DNA of 64,000 nt, taken from NCBI GenBank assembly GCA_018223185.1, contig JAAEYW010000004.1:124001-188000 (forward strand), written 5' to 3'. The DNA comes from Oceanospirillales bacterium (GTDB lineage Bacteria; Pseudomonadota; Gammaproteobacteria; Pseudomonadales; Balneatricaceae). The notes below the pieces were generated by a model. That model saw nothing but the letters and a program-made list of their open reading frames with translations, was not told where the DNA came from and made no database searches. The translations under genes were made by a program, and so were the position numbers. How positions within the stretch are numbered: position 1 is the stretch's first letter; the number at the start of each line of letters is the position of its first letter. This document shows positions 1 through 9,559 of the stretch, in pieces.

Positions 1-3000
1 CGTCTAATGTGGCCGGAATTTCACTTACAGCTACTAATCTGGCAGTGAATGCTGCGATGACCACAATCAACGCAGGTACAGTAACATTTAATGAATCTGG
101 CGCTGTGATTATCTCAGCGGCAGGTGATATTAACTCCGACGGTGGTGTGAATATTACTGCTGGTGGAGGCATTGCTACCGCGGGTGATATCACCACCACC
201 GGTGACGCAATATCATTAAATTCTGCAGTTATGTTAACGGGTGATTCCGCGCTCTCTACAGGTGGCACAGCCGGTGCTATTAACTTCGCAAGCACTATCG
301 ATGGTGCTCATGCACTACGGCTACTTTCCGGTGCAGCGCAGAGCTTTAATGCGGTAGGTGGTACTACGCCGCTAACGCTACTGCGGGTTGAATCAACCGG
401 TGCAGTAACACAAACTGCGTCTATGAAAGTGGGAAGTTTAGCCATTAAATCGGCGGGCGCCACTTTATCTAATATGGGTAATGACGTTAATACTCTGGCA
501 GCACTGTTGTCGGGTGACGCAGCCCTGGTGTTTGTTGATGTCGATGGCGTAGAGATTGGCACTATTGACGCTGACGCGCTTCAGATTGTCGGTATCAGCG
601 ATGGTGCCGGTACTTCAGATGTCAGCATCACTGTGGGAGGCCTGCTAAGTCAGGCGGTTTCATCACCGATATTGATTGATGGCAACTTCACGGCCGATAC
701 CACCGCGTTTGATGCAGATGATGTATCGCTTAAAAACACGTCGGCAGGCGGTACTGAACTTGATAATTCATTAGTTGCCGGTGACTTTAGTGTGAATAGC
801 ACCGGTGATGTGACTCAAAAAATTGATGCCAACGGTGCTGGTGCCGATGCATGGGTGCAAGTGGGCGGCTCATTCAATATGACAGGCACAGGAGTTTTTG
901 TAGAAGGGAACTCAACGGATAATTTAATTGGCGGAGGTTCTGCCGGTACCGCGGCTAATGAGATTCGCTTGTTTGGTGTCATCACGTTAAGTATGAATAC
1001 TAACGGTGATTTGGTTGCTGTGGCGACCACTACCGGGTCAGGAACAACAAGTACAGATACTATACTAGCGGCTAATTTAGCCAACGGAGCCATCGTGACC
1101 AGTGATGCCGGTGGTAAGAGTATTAGTGCGGTAACTGATGGCGATGCGATCTTGCTTAATGCGAATAATACCATTGGTGGCACAGTTAAAATCACTACCC
1201 AGGGTGCGTACTCCAATGCAGGGACTCCTGTGGCGACGGGTATTCTCCAGTCGAACGCATTAACACTTGACGGGAATAATCGCTTTCTGGCGATGCAAAG
1301 CACAGAAAACACTACTTCTGGTATAACCGGTGCCGGAGCAATTGATTTAAGTAATGTAGCGAATACCTTTGCAGGCATGGTTTCTGCCACAGCAGTAGGG
1401 ATGGACATCCATCTGCGTGATAGTGATGCGCTTGATTTGGGTACTGTAAATGGTCGTGACGTTACGATTGAACTGGCGAATGGAAGCACTGATACGATTA
1501 CGCAAACCGGCGTGATTACCGCGACTAACTTGTTGTTGCAAAATGCTGGTGCAGTAACTTTGAACAACAATAACCGCATAGCGACGGTCGCCGCGAACGT
1601 AAATGGTGCATTTAGTCTGGCTAACAACCAGCCACTCACAGTGGGGATGGTTAATGGGGTGAATGGCCTGACTGTACGTGGAGACATTACCCTTACCAGT
1701 GATGCATTGGCTATTAATCAGGCAATTACGGCAGCAGGTTTTGCCTTAACACTTAAGCCGTTAAGCAGCGGTACATCAATCGGCCTGGGTGACGGTGTCG
1801 GTGATTTTTCAATCGATGCAACCGAATGGAACAATCTTACCGACGGCTTTAGTAGCATCATTGTCGGGCGTAACGATGGTACTGGTAAAATAACGACGGG
1901 TGCCCTCACGGTTAATGATAATTTGACATTGCTTAACGCGAACGGTGGCATGGAAATTTCAGGCCATGTGGATGCCGGTAGTAATACGATAATACTGGAT
2001 AGTACAGGTGCTGTTACCGATACTGGCAGTGGCAGCATTACTGCCGCGAGTATGGCGCTGCAAGGGATAGGCGCGGCGTATACTCTTGATGCTATCAACA
2101 ATGATGTGGACTTGCTGTCTGCGAACACCGGCAGTGTGACCTATGTTGATACCGATGCGCTGGCTATTAATACCTTTAACGGTATTGACGGCATTACCGC
2201 GACAGGTGCTGTAAATATTTCGACTCTCACTAACGATCTGACAGTATCTCAAACGGTTACCGGCACGACTACCATCAAGCTTAATGCCGGCGTATCGGCG
2301 GCGGCGGGCGCTGCAGGCGGCGGTGATATTGTTCTCGCGGGTTCTCCCTCGCTGACAGCAACTGCGGGCAGCGTGATTCTGTACACAGGTAGCATTACGG
2401 GCAGTACCGGTATGGCTGGGACTGTGGTTTCCGGGAGCGGTAACTTCCGTTACAACGCCGATGAAACGACTGATTTCAGTGCCGGCGGGTGGACTGACCT
2501 AGGTGCTACCGGAATCTATGCTATTTATCGTGAGCAGCCAGTGATCAGTGTGGCGGCCGGTCATAAAACGGTCACGTACGGTGATGCTGACCCTACCAAC
2601 TATACCGCCAGCTATTCGGGCTTAATTAACGGAGACACCGCAGCCATTATATCTGGTACGGTCGCTTGGGATAATTCTACGCTCACGACGGGTACGACTT
2701 CGACAGGCGGCAAGCGAATCGTTGGCGACTATAATGTTGCGTATAACAGCGGTCTTAGTAATGGCCTGGGTTATGGTTTTGCCGATAATACGAGTTCAGT
2801 TAATGAGCTAACGGTGGGCCAATTAACATTACTCGGATCGATTGCCGGTGGTGGCAATACATACGGTTCTGCTGTGACGGCTGGTAGTGTGGCGTTCAGT
2901 AACTTAATCGCGGGTGATTTAGTGACAAGCGATACCGTTATAGTCGACACCTCTGGTTTATTGAGTACTAGTGGCAACCTGAAAGCAGGCACGCATACAG

Positions 3001-5687
3001 GTATTCAAGCGGTTGGAACTGTACTTTCTGGTGCCGATGGCGGTAATTATGACTTTGCCGGAGCATCGGCTGACTATATAGTCGATCAGTTGGCGTTGAC
3101 TCTTAGCGGTATTACCGCCGCAAGTCGAGTGTATGATGCATCAATCGATGCAACGGTAGCGGTTGATTCGGCAAACTATACAGGCTTGATTGCCGGAGAC
3201 GTTGTTACCGTAGCGGCTACCGGAGTATTTGACACTAAGCATGCTGATATCGGTAAAACCGTAAACTTGACATCTACTTATAGTGGCGCCGATGTAGGTA
3301 ACTACAGCATCACCGATCAGGCAATGACTACGGCCAATGTGACGGCTAAGGCGATTACCATTAGTGGCATCGCGGCGGAAAATAAAGTCTACGATGCAAA
3401 CACCACCGCAACTATCAATGTGGATAGTGCTGCGGGCTGGATTAGTACAGATGACGTTACAGTGGCTGCTACCGGTGTGTTTGACACTAAACATGTTGGT
3501 AGCGGTAAAGTCGTGACCTTGACCTCCGGTTATGGCGGCACGGATATCGGTAACTACATCATTACCGATCAAGCGAGTACTACGGCAGACGTAACAGCGA
3601 AAGCGATTACTATTAGCGGCATTACAGCGAGTGGCAAGATCTACGACGGAAACGCAGTCGCAGCGACCAATGTAACGGGTGCTACAGGCTGGATTGCCGG
3701 AGACGTTGTCACTGTAGCGGCTACCGGAGCATTTGATACTAAACATGTTGGAACCGGTAAAAAGGTAACCTTGGTTTCGACTTACGGTGGTGTAGATAAA
3801 GATAACTACAGTATTACTGATCAGGCGACGACTAGTGCGGATATCGGACAAGCAAGCTTGGTGGTTACGACGAGTGATGTGGTCAAGACTTATGACGGAA
3901 CACTGAGTGCTACCGGTTCAGCGTTAGCGACATCGGGTACGCAAGTCTTCGCGGGTGATAGCCTAACGGGTGGCACGTATGCCTTTACTGATACCCATGT
4001 TAGCCGTGCCATCAGTGGTGATGTACTCAGTGATAAAACAGTGACTGCCGCCAATGTTACTGTAAATGACGGTAACAATGGTAATAACTACCTCGTTACA
4101 TATGCAGACAACACCACCAGTACCATTAATCCAGTAGTGCTATCGCTAGGGTTGGCTAATCAGCATAAAACCTATGATGGTTCGACGGATGCGGCGATAG
4201 ATACTGCTGGCTATTCACTGACTGGATTTGTGGGTACGGAAGGCGCGAGTGTTACGGAAACAGTGGGCCTCTATGACAGCAAAGATGTGTTGACGGCCAG
4301 CACCGTAACCGTTGCGCTTGCAAGTGACGATTTTACGACGACCGGATTAACGGTTCTGGGGGATTATATTCTGCCTACCAGCGTTATGGCGGCGGGTCAA
4401 ATCAACACGAAGAGTTTGACGGCTGTGGTTGATGTGCAAGACCGGACGTACGATGCTACTGCGAATGCCACATTGAATGGCATTACTCTGAAGGGTTTGA
4501 TTGGCACTGAAACACTTGGAGTTGCTCAAGCAATTGGCGGCACCACGCTGTTTGATGACAAACATGCGGCAGCGGATAAGCGCGTTACTGTGACGGGAGT
4601 TATTATTACGCCTAATACGGGATTGATGACTAATTACCAGATATCTTCTATAGCGACTACGACGGCGACTATCAGCAAAAAGACTTTGACGGTCGAAGGT
4701 GTCGTTGCTCTAAACAAAGTTTATGACGGTACGACTACCACGCAAATCAACACAAGCGTTGCGTCACTTAATGGCAAAATCAGTGGTGATGTGGTGGCCA
4801 TTGGCAGCATGACGGGTAGTTTCCTCGATAAAAATGTAGGGGTTGATAAAGTTGTTAATGGTAGTGACGTTTTACTCCTGGGATCCGACGCCGGCAACTA
4901 CGACCTAATCCAACCCACAGGGTTGCAAGCCAGTATTACCCCGCGTGAATTAAGAGTCGTGTTAGCGGGCGCTGAAGATAAAATTTACGATGGTAATACT
5001 GATGCAGTTGTTACTGTAACCGATAATCGAATCAGTGGTGACCTGCTTAACTATCAGTATGATGCTGATTTTATTGATAAAAATGTTGGTTATAATAAGT
5101 TTGTCGGGGTGAGCAATATCAGCTTTACCGGCGGTGTGGATATGACGAATTATACGGTGAATACAACCGCGTCAGGGTTCGCAGCAATTATTCCAAAATC
5201 GATCACGATTAGCGGAATCAGTGCGGATGACAAGGTATATGACAGAACATCCTTAGCCGTTGTTGATACCACTAATGCGAGTGGATGGATTGCGGGCGAT
5301 GATCTTAATGTATCGACTTCGGGCGTCTTTAGTGACTATAACCCTGGTGCTAATAAAACCGTCTACCTGACATCAAGCTATACCGGCGTTGATTTTGGTA
5401 ATTACATTATTACGGATCAGGCAACAACAACCGCAGATATTGTGGATAACGGTACGGCCATAGGAGACGGAGTTGTTACTGATGTCATAAATATTCCGTC
5501 GCAGGTCATGGATCCTACAACATTCACGTTGAGTGGTGTGACTTATCAAAATATTAGTAGTGCTGAAGTGAATAGCATGGAAACAGATGTTAGACCTGCT
5601 GGTTTGATGACCGTATTTGTTGTTGATGGCGGCATAGAGGGCTTTTCCGGTATCGAGAATGAAGAGGAGAAAAATAATGTTCAGTGA
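1..5687 (+). CDS. Large YDG/MBG-repeat exoprotein of a two-partner secretion system (5' end outside window)
   Basis: The reading frame is open from the first bases, so this is the C-terminal 1,890 or so residues of a longer secreted protein. The first ~830 residues are Ser/Thr/Gly/Asn-rich with the short alternating beta pattern of filamentous haemagglutinin beta-helices. Then come MBG-like modules (about residues 843-1030) and a run of YDG-type modules of ~80-90 residues, each with a K-[VIT]-YD-[GA] core (residues ~1035 to 1815). A short non-repetitive acidic tail ends the protein. The N-terminal TPS secretion domain would lie outside the window. The TpsB-type transporter gene follows at 5846, which supports two-partner secretion and a role as a surface or secreted adhesin. 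The ligand is unknown. The gene looks AT-richer than the downstream housekeeping genes, which is common for acquired loci. Confidence 0.85.
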   Translation, partial: SNVAGISLTATNLAVNAAMTTINAGTVTFNESGAVIISAAGDINSDGGVNITAGGGIATAGDITTTGDAISLNSAVMLTGDSALSTGGTAGAINFASTIDGAHALRLLSGAAQSFNAVGGTTPLTLLRVESTGAVTQTASMKVGSLAIKSAGATLSNMGNDVNTLAALLSGDAALVFVDVDGVEIGTIDADALQIVGISDGAGTSDVSITVGGLLSQAVSSPILIDGNFTADTTAFDADDVSLKNTSAGGTELDNSLVAGDFSVNSTGDVTQKIDANGAGADAWVQVGGSFNMTGTGVFVEGNSTDNLIGGGSAGTAANEIRLFGVITLSMNTNGDLVAVATTTGSGTTSTDTILAANLANGAIVTSDAGGKSISAVTDGDAILLNANNTIGGTVKITTQGAYSNAGTPVATGILQSNALTLDGNNRFLAMQSTENTTSGITGAGAIDLSNVANTFAGMVSATAVGMDIHLRDSDALDLGTVNGRDVTIELANGSTDTITQTGVITATNLLLQNAGAVTLNNNNRIATVAANVNGAFSLANNQPLTVGMVNGVNGLTVRGDITLTSDALAINQAITAAGFALTLKPLSSGTSIGLGDGVGDFSIDATEWNNLTDGFSSIIVGRNDGTGKITTGALTVNDNLTLLNANGGMEISGHVDAGSNTIILDSTGAVTDTGSGSITAASMALQGIGAAYTLDAINNDVDLLSANTGSVTYVDTDALAINTFNGIDGITATGAVNISTLTNDLTVSQTVTGTTTIKLNAGVSAAAGAAGGGDIVLAGSPSLTATAGSVILYTGSITGSTGMAGTVVSGSGNFRYNADETTDFSAGGWTDLGATGIYAIYREQPVISVAAGHKTVTYGDADPTNYTASYSGLINGDTAAIISGTVAWDNSTLTTGTTSTGGKRIVGDYNVAYNSGLSNGLGYGFADNTSSVNELTVGQLTLLGSIAGGGNTYGSAVTAGSVAFSNLIAGDLVTSDTVIVDTSGLLSTSGNLKAGTHTGIQAVGTVLSGADGGNYDFAGASADYIVDQLALTLSGITAASRVYDASIDATVAVDSANYTGLIAGDVVTVAATGVFDTKHADIGKTVNLTSTYSGADVGNYSITDQAMTTANVTAKAITISGIAAENKVYDANTTATINVDSAAGWISTDDVTVAATGVFDTKHVGSGKVVTLTSGYGGTDIGNYIITDQASTTADVTAKAITISGITASGKIYDGNAVAATNVTGATGWIAGDVVTVAATGAFDTKHVGTGKKVTLVSTYGGVDKDNYSITDQATTSADIGQASLVVTTSDVVKTYDGTLSATGSALATSGTQVFAGDSLTGGTYAFTDTHVSRAISGDVLSDKTVTAANVTVNDGNNGNNYLVTYADNTTSTINPVVLSLGLANQHKTYDGSTDAAIDTAGYSLTGFVGTEGASVTETVGLYDSKDVLTASTVTVALASDDFTTTGLTVLGDYILPTSVMAAGQINTKSLTAVVDVQDRTYDATANATLNGITLKGLIGTETLGVAQAIGGTTLFDDKHAAADKRVTVTGVIITPNTGLMTNYQISSIATTTATISKKTLTVEGVVALNKVYDGTTTTQINTSVASLNGKISGDVVAIGSMTGSFLDKNVGVDKVVNGSDVLLLGSDAGNYDLIQPTGLQASITPRELRVVLAGAEDKIYDGNTDAVVTVTDNRISGDLLNYQYDADFIDKNVGYNKFVGVSNISFTGGVDMTNYTVNTTASGFAAIIPKSITISGISADDKVYDRTSLAVVDTTNASGWIAGDDLNVSTSGVFSDYNPGANKTVYLTSSYTGVDFGNYIITDQATTTADIVDNGTAIGDGVVTDVINIPSQVMDPTTFTLSGVTYQNISSAEVNSMETDVRPAGLMTVFVVDGGIEGFSGIENEEEKNNVQ
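3096..3850 (+). repeat. Three near-identical tandem YDG modules inside the exoprotein gene
   Basis: Three successive modules of about 250-258 bp repeat both at protein and DNA level. Each has an ISGI-type start, a [KR][VI]YD core, a VTVAATG.FDTKH segment and a DNY/GNYxITDQA end. The DNA of the FDTKH segment recurs near 3211, 3462 and 3714. More divergent modules follow at about 3885, 4160, 4440, 4716, 4980, and a last one at 5207-5455 that again resembles the first three. Such repeats can expand or contract by recombination. Confidence 0.8.
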
Positions 5688-5845
5688 TGCACTAAAAATA
5701 TGATTGAATTGATGACCCCTAACGAGAGATCTATTCAAGAGAATATGATTATTCGAGCCATTAACTAGTACGAGTGATAGCGGTTACTTCTGATTGTTAA
5801 GAGAGCCGCTCAATAGCACCGTCATTAATCAGGACAGATCTTAAG

Positions 5846-7453
5846 ATGCATCAGTTTAAGAGCGCTTTCTTTTTTATAATGCTTGCCGGCAGCATCCACG
5901 CAGCTCCTGTAGCCCCTACTGACGCTGGGCAGTTATTACAGGATTCCCAACGTAGTGGGGCCAGTGCTACGCCGATGCAACAACTGGAAGGTCTGACGTT
6001 GCACGGAGCACCATTGAGCGATTCAGCGGAGGGGGGGCCAAAAGTCCTTCTGAAGAAACTGAATCTCTTTGGCAATACTATATTCGATTACGATCAATTG
6101 CTGACGGTGTTGGGGCCGGATACGCTGGGTAAAGAGTATGATTTAGCAGGATTAAAGAATTTAGCTAATCGAATCAGTATTTATTATCGAGATAATGGCT
6201 ATCCATTTGCGAGAGCATTTATTCCTGCTCAGGAGTTTGACGCTGGTGAACTCACAATTGGCCTCCTGGAGGGGCGTTATGGTGAAGTTCGTACTACTGG
6301 TGATCATTCGTTGTCTTCTGTGACACAAGGCTTCTTGATGAATGTGCGACCAGATGTGGTAATTGATTCACCTAAGCTGGAACGTTCAATGTTATTGCTT
6401 AGTGACCAACCAGGCGTTGATGTTATTCCAGTGATGCAACCCGGAAGTGAGGTAGGCAAAGGTGATCTGATGGTGTCAGTTCGAGAGGGTAAACGTTACT
6501 CTGGTTCAGTTGGCTTGGATAATTTTGGAAATAGGTATTCTGGTCGTAATCGTGCTTCTGCAGCGTTAAATGCTAATGGCTTACTCATGGCTGGAGATGA
6601 CTTGTGGTTCAACCTTTTTCGAACGGACGAGGAAACCTGGCTGGGACAAGCAGAATATGAAATTCCACTAGGATTCTCTGGATTAAGAGCTTCCATTGGG
6701 TATTCTCATTTGAGCTATGTATTAGGCGCTGAGTTCGATGGAAATGGGTTTTTAGGGACGGCGACAACAAGGAGCTTGGAATTAAGTTATCCGCTTATCC
6801 GTTCTCTAAGTCATAACGTAATTATTCTTGGTAAGTATGACGTTACTAAATATTCCGATGAACGGGTGGGAATTCGTGATACAAAGGAAGGCGATGGTTA
6901 TCAGCTCGGAATACAGTTTGATAATCGCGATGACATCTACGGTGGTGGGATTACCTACGGTAATATTTTTAAGGTAGAGGGTGATATTCGTCAATCTTCA
7001 GGAGTTGTGACCGATAGCTTTAATGTCTATAAAGGTCAATTAGCACGTCAACAGAATTTTCCGGGAAATTTCTCGCTATTTACCAGTTTAAATGGTCAAT
7101 ACAGCGATCGTTCTGTGGATGGATCGGAGCAGCTTGCTCTTGGCGGCGCATACGGCGTTCGGGCTTATCCTCAAGGAGAGGGTAGTGGAAGTACGGCCTG
7201 GGTGGGCCAAATCGAACTTCGATATAACCTGGATAGTTACCAGCCATTTGTTTTTTATGACTTAGGTAACCGTTTGAATGTCGATGAGGAAGAATCACGA
7301 TACTTATCTGGTACTGGTTTGGGTGTGAGGTATAAAACAGAAAAACTTTATTTTGATTTGTTATCGGCTTGGAAGGTAAATGGAGGTGATTCATTGGCGG
7401 ATAGTGAGCAAGAAAATTATCGTATTTGGTTTAAAACAGGTATGAATTTCTGA
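5846..7453 (+). CDS. ShlB/FhaC/HecB-family outer-membrane transporter (TpsB)
   Basis: A 535-residue Omp85-superfamily transporter that exports and often activates its TpsA partner, here the exoprotein encoded just upstream. The N-terminus is a signal peptide (about residues 1-20, ending SIHAA). A POTRA_2-type domain lies at roughly residues 70-145, followed by a second POTRA-like region and a C-terminal beta-barrel. The loop-6 motif VRAYP is present near residue 433, and the chain ends in Phe as outer-membrane barrel proteins usually do. The length fits the family. It starts 158 bp after the exoprotein gene and is probably co-expressed with it. Confidence 0.92.
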   Translation: MHQFKSAFFFIMLAGSIHAAPVAPTDAGQLLQDSQRSGASATPMQQLEGLTLHGAPLSDSAEGGPKVLLKKLNLFGNTIFDYDQLLTVLGPDTLGKEYDLAGLKNLANRISIYYRDNGYPFARAFIPAQEFDAGELTIGLLEGRYGEVRTTGDHSLSSVTQGFLMNVRPDVVIDSPKLERSMLLLSDQPGVDVIPVMQPGSEVGKGDLMVSVREGKRYSGSVGLDNFGNRYSGRNRASAALNANGLLMAGDDLWFNLFRTDEETWLGQAEYEIPLGFSGLRASIGYSHLSYVLGAEFDGNGFLGTATTRSLELSYPLIRSLSHNVIILGKYDVTKYSDERVGIRDTKEGDGYQLGIQFDNRDDIYGGGITYGNIFKVEGDIRQSSGVVTDSFNVYKGQLARQQNFPGNFSLFTSLNGQYSDRSVDGSEQLALGGAYGVRAYPQGEGSGSTAWVGQIELRYNLDSYQPFVFYDLGNRLNVDEEESRYLSGTGLGVRYKTEKLYFDLLSAWKVNGGDSLADSEQENYRIWFKTGMNF

Positions 7454-7491
7454 TTCATATTTAAATAATTAATGATCCTAAGGAGTGTGCT

Positions 7492-7695
7492 GTGTCTACA
7501 ATAAATATTGATAATAAAGAGTTTGAAATTGAAGCGTTGTCAGAAAGCGTTAAAGCTCAAATCATTAGTTTGCGTAGCTGTGATCAACGGATGTTAGACT
7601 TGCAGCAGGAGTTGGCTATCGTGCAGACCGCTCGTAATGCCTATGCAAATGCTTTGAAGGCCGAACTACCGGACGATGAAGCAGAGGAAGAGTAA
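7492..7695 (+). CDS. Small DUF6447-like protein
   Basis: A 67-residue acidic protein that starts MSTINIDNKEFEIE, has a heptad-rich helix (about residues 20-58) and an acidic tail (DDEAEEE). This matches my memory of the DUF6447 family: short proteins with an N-terminal beta strand pair followed by a coiled-coil helix. It has no signal peptide or membrane segment. The start ATG-like codon at 7492 is GTG, preceded by an AAGGAG Shine-Dalgarno at about 7480. It lies 38 bp after the TpsB gene and so probably belongs to the same transcript. Its function is unknown. Confidence 0.7.
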   Translation: MSTINIDNKEFEIEALSESVKAQIISLRSCDQRMLDLQQELAIVQTARNAYANALKAELPDDEAEEE

Positions 7696-7746
7696 TCGCA
7701 GTGTTGTTAGCTTGGTCAATATTTGCTTGGTAAAATGGAAGTGTAA

Positions 7747-8262
7747 ATGCATACGATGATTAACAGAATAGTTGTGATTTTAAGTATCTTCTTTAGCTGT
7801 TTCGCATGGTCTGAGGAATCTACCCAGCAACCTAGTGTTGTTACACATGGTGATTGGGGGGTGCAATGTGCTGATCAAGCTGATGTACGTATTTGTCAGG
7901 CAATACAAGTGCTTTGGTTAGAACAGGATGGGCAAAAGCAACGAGTTCTTACGCTTCAATTAATTCCAGGCGCTGAGAATCAGAAAATTCTGCAACTCAG
8001 TTTTCCTCTTGGCGTAGATTTAAGGCCTGGTATTGTCATTGCTGTTGACGGAGGCAGTGAGCAGAAATTTCCTTACGCTACTTGTTCCAACCAAAATTGT
8101 TTATCTCTGATTCTGATGACTACAGAAAAATTGGCAGATTTTCAGAAAGGTAATGTATTAAAAGTAGGCTTCAGACCCTTCGGATCTGAAAAAACTGTAG
8201 TTCTCGAAGCTTCGTTAAAGGGTTTTACAAAAGCTAATGACGAAGTGAAAAGAGGTGCTTGA
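7747..8262 (+). CDS. Invasion-associated locus B (IalB) family periplasmic protein
   Basis: A 171-residue protein with a signal peptide (cleavage probably after the CFAWS region near residue 22) and the IalB-family layout: an N-terminal WGVQC motif, two Cys pairs (WGVQC...RICQA and ATCSNQNC) and a beta-rich core with the ..VGFRPF.. C-terminal segment. IalB of Bartonella affects red-cell invasion, but family members occur widely in non-pathogens and their biochemical role is unknown. It is the last gene of the two-partner secretion locus, and a strong hairpin overlaps its stop codon. Confidence 0.8.
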   Translation: MHTMINRIVVILSIFFSCFAWSEESTQQPSVVTHGDWGVQCADQADVRICQAIQVLWLEQDGQKQRVLTLQLIPGAENQKILQLSFPLGVDLRPGIVIAVDGGSEQKFPYATCSNQNCLSLILMTTEKLADFQKGNVLKVGFRPFGSEKTVVLEASLKGFTKANDEVKRGA

Positions 8263-8298
8263 TCAGGAGGCCTATAATTAAGTAGGCTGATCTGATCA
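8260..8298 (+). terminator. Hairpin at the end of the two-partner secretion locus
   Basis: TGATCAG (8260-8266) pairs with CTGATCA (8292-8298), and inside it GCCTA pairs with TAGGC. The hairpin includes the IalB stop codon. The T-rich tract after it is only partial (ATTAATCTTTCTCTTATT), so it may be a terminator or an mRNA 3'-end stabiliser. Confidence 0.55.
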
Positions 8299-8323
8299 GA
8301 ATAATTAATCTTTCTCTTATTGT

Positions 8324-9186
8324 AGAAAAGGTGCGTTAGGGGGTGTATGGATAATTACTTTTTTTAACCATGCAGCCCCATTAAAACTGATAGGTTCTTA
8401 ATAGCTAGCTTTAAGGTTAATCGCCAGTGTCACACGAGACGCGGGTCCTCCTATCTGCAGATGTATTTATCTCATTATTTATTGTCACATCGGATGGTGT
8501 TCGGCCTGATTTAGATCGTGCTCGTTCGTAGCGGTGGTTTCAAGGCTGTGCGTAAGCCGGGTTTTAGCATCCACGCCAATGTGAGCTTTAATACCAAAAT
8601 GCCACATATTACCTTTCCTGGTCTGATGCATCTCAGGATCACGCTCACCTGTTTTGTTCTTCTTTGAACTACGAGCCTCGATAATCGTAGCATCCATTAA
8701 GGTACCTTTCTTGACCAATACACCTGCATCGAATAGCCCGCTATTTACTACCTTAAAGGTTTTTTGACCTGGCCCGTGGCGTTTCAGCCGGTGCCGCAAG
8801 TTCATAATGGGTGTGTGATCAGGAATTGGATTATCGAGCGAGAGGCGCGTAAATAAACGCATCTACGCAATATCATAAAGGGGATCTTCCATCGCAGGGT
8901 CGCTCAGGCTGAACCACTGTTGGAGGCAGTGAATACGTAGCATTATTGTCAGTGGATAGGGTCGTCGATCACTACATGACTTAGGGTAATAAGGTTTAAT
9001 ATCCACTTCAGTCCGTTGCCAACGGCCCCAGTGTTTCCATTCGTGCCAAGAACTTTTTTTTGCGGGTTTGGTGGCGCTTTTGTCGATATTCATAATCGGC
9101 GAAGCTGAGCTGATTTTCAATGCGTTGAAGCTGATTGACACTATGTTGAGCATTGTCTCATAGGGAGGGACTTAATCGCATCTTCC
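8324..9186 (-). mobile_element. Decayed IS5-family insertion sequence
   Basis: The right boundary on the + strand, read in reverse complement from 9186, begins GGAAGATGCGATTAAG and continues like the left end of IS5 (GGAAGGTGCGAACAAG...). A weaker match to the other inverted repeat (GAAAAGGTGCGTTAGG) lies at 8324-8340. Between the two ends there are about 860 bp, against about 1.2 kb for an intact IS5, so roughly a third of the element is missing. The transposase gene inside is broken. No clear target-site duplication was found. The left boundary is tentative. Confidence 0.65.
8485..9153 (-). pseudogene. IS5-family transposase, frameshifted, nonsense-mutated and 3'-truncated
   Basis: Read on the minus strand, the sequence follows IS5 transposase up to the NEHDLNQ motif (about residue 195 of 326), then stops. 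Three lesions are visible. First, the N-terminal part ([17 protein letters not shown], matching IS5 FADSEFSSKRRQTRK) lies in a different frame from the rest; an extra base near 9021-9022 explains the shift before [14 protein letters not shown]. Second, a TAG at 8863-8865 replaces the Ser codon of the conserved IASMRLF segment. Third, the C-terminal third, with the last catalytic Glu, is absent. The remaining DATIIEA and [10 protein letters not shown] motifs identify the family. It cannot encode active transposase. Confidence 0.85.
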
Positions 9187-9451
9187 CGCGCTTGAGGGCT
9201 TTGGTCCTATTTTTAGGAATAGGAAAAAGTTTTCATGTCATACGTTAGTGGCGTTATTTTGGACTGAGGAGGCTTCACTAAGAATTTTTCGACTATTCTT
9301 GATTTTTGATAGCCTGTTAGGGCTGTTAAAAATTTAGGGGGATAATAAGGAATATTTAAAAAGATCCCATCTTTATTGTTTTTTTATAATCAATGTCTTA
9401 AAGGTTGTACGGGCGGCATGATGTAAGTCTGCTTTTAAACTACGCTATTTG
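9187..9451. other. Gene-free AT-rich stretch after the IS remnant
   Basis: No open frame with family resemblance and no RNA gene is seen between the IS5 remnant and the orphan terminator at 9452. It may be the eroded remainder of whatever the insertion or the adhesin locus displaced. Confidence 0.4.
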
Positions 9452-9484
9452 GAAAGCCCCGTGTTCTGCACGGGGCTTTCTTTT
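9452..9484 (+). terminator. Strong intrinsic terminator without an obvious upstream gene
   Basis: GAAAGCCCCGTG (9452-9463) pairs with CACGGGGCTTTC (9469-9480) around a 5-base loop, followed by TTTT. The nearest + strand gene ending upstream is more than 1.1 kb away, so the terminator has probably lost its gene or ends an unrecognised transcript. Confidence 0.8.
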
Positions 9485-9559
9485 GGCAAAAAAACTGTCA
9501 GATGGTGTAATATCGGCAGTTCTGAAATGAATTATCTATCTGACAGAGAAGAGACTTAA

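Noticed and set aside
815-1687. Long open frame on the minus strand under the adhesin gene (290 codons)
   Set aside because: It is Pro/Val/Ala-rich without family resemblance and arises from the repetitive Gly/Thr/Asn composition of the adhesin on the opposite strand.
3096-3850. Regular repeats considered as a CRISPR array
   Set aside because: The units are ~250 bp, in frame, and encode protein modules; there are no short repeats with unique spacers.
3141-3851. Minus-strand frame of 236 codons across the YDG repeats
   Set aside because: It repeats in step with the plus-strand modules and has no start signal, so it mirrors the repeats.
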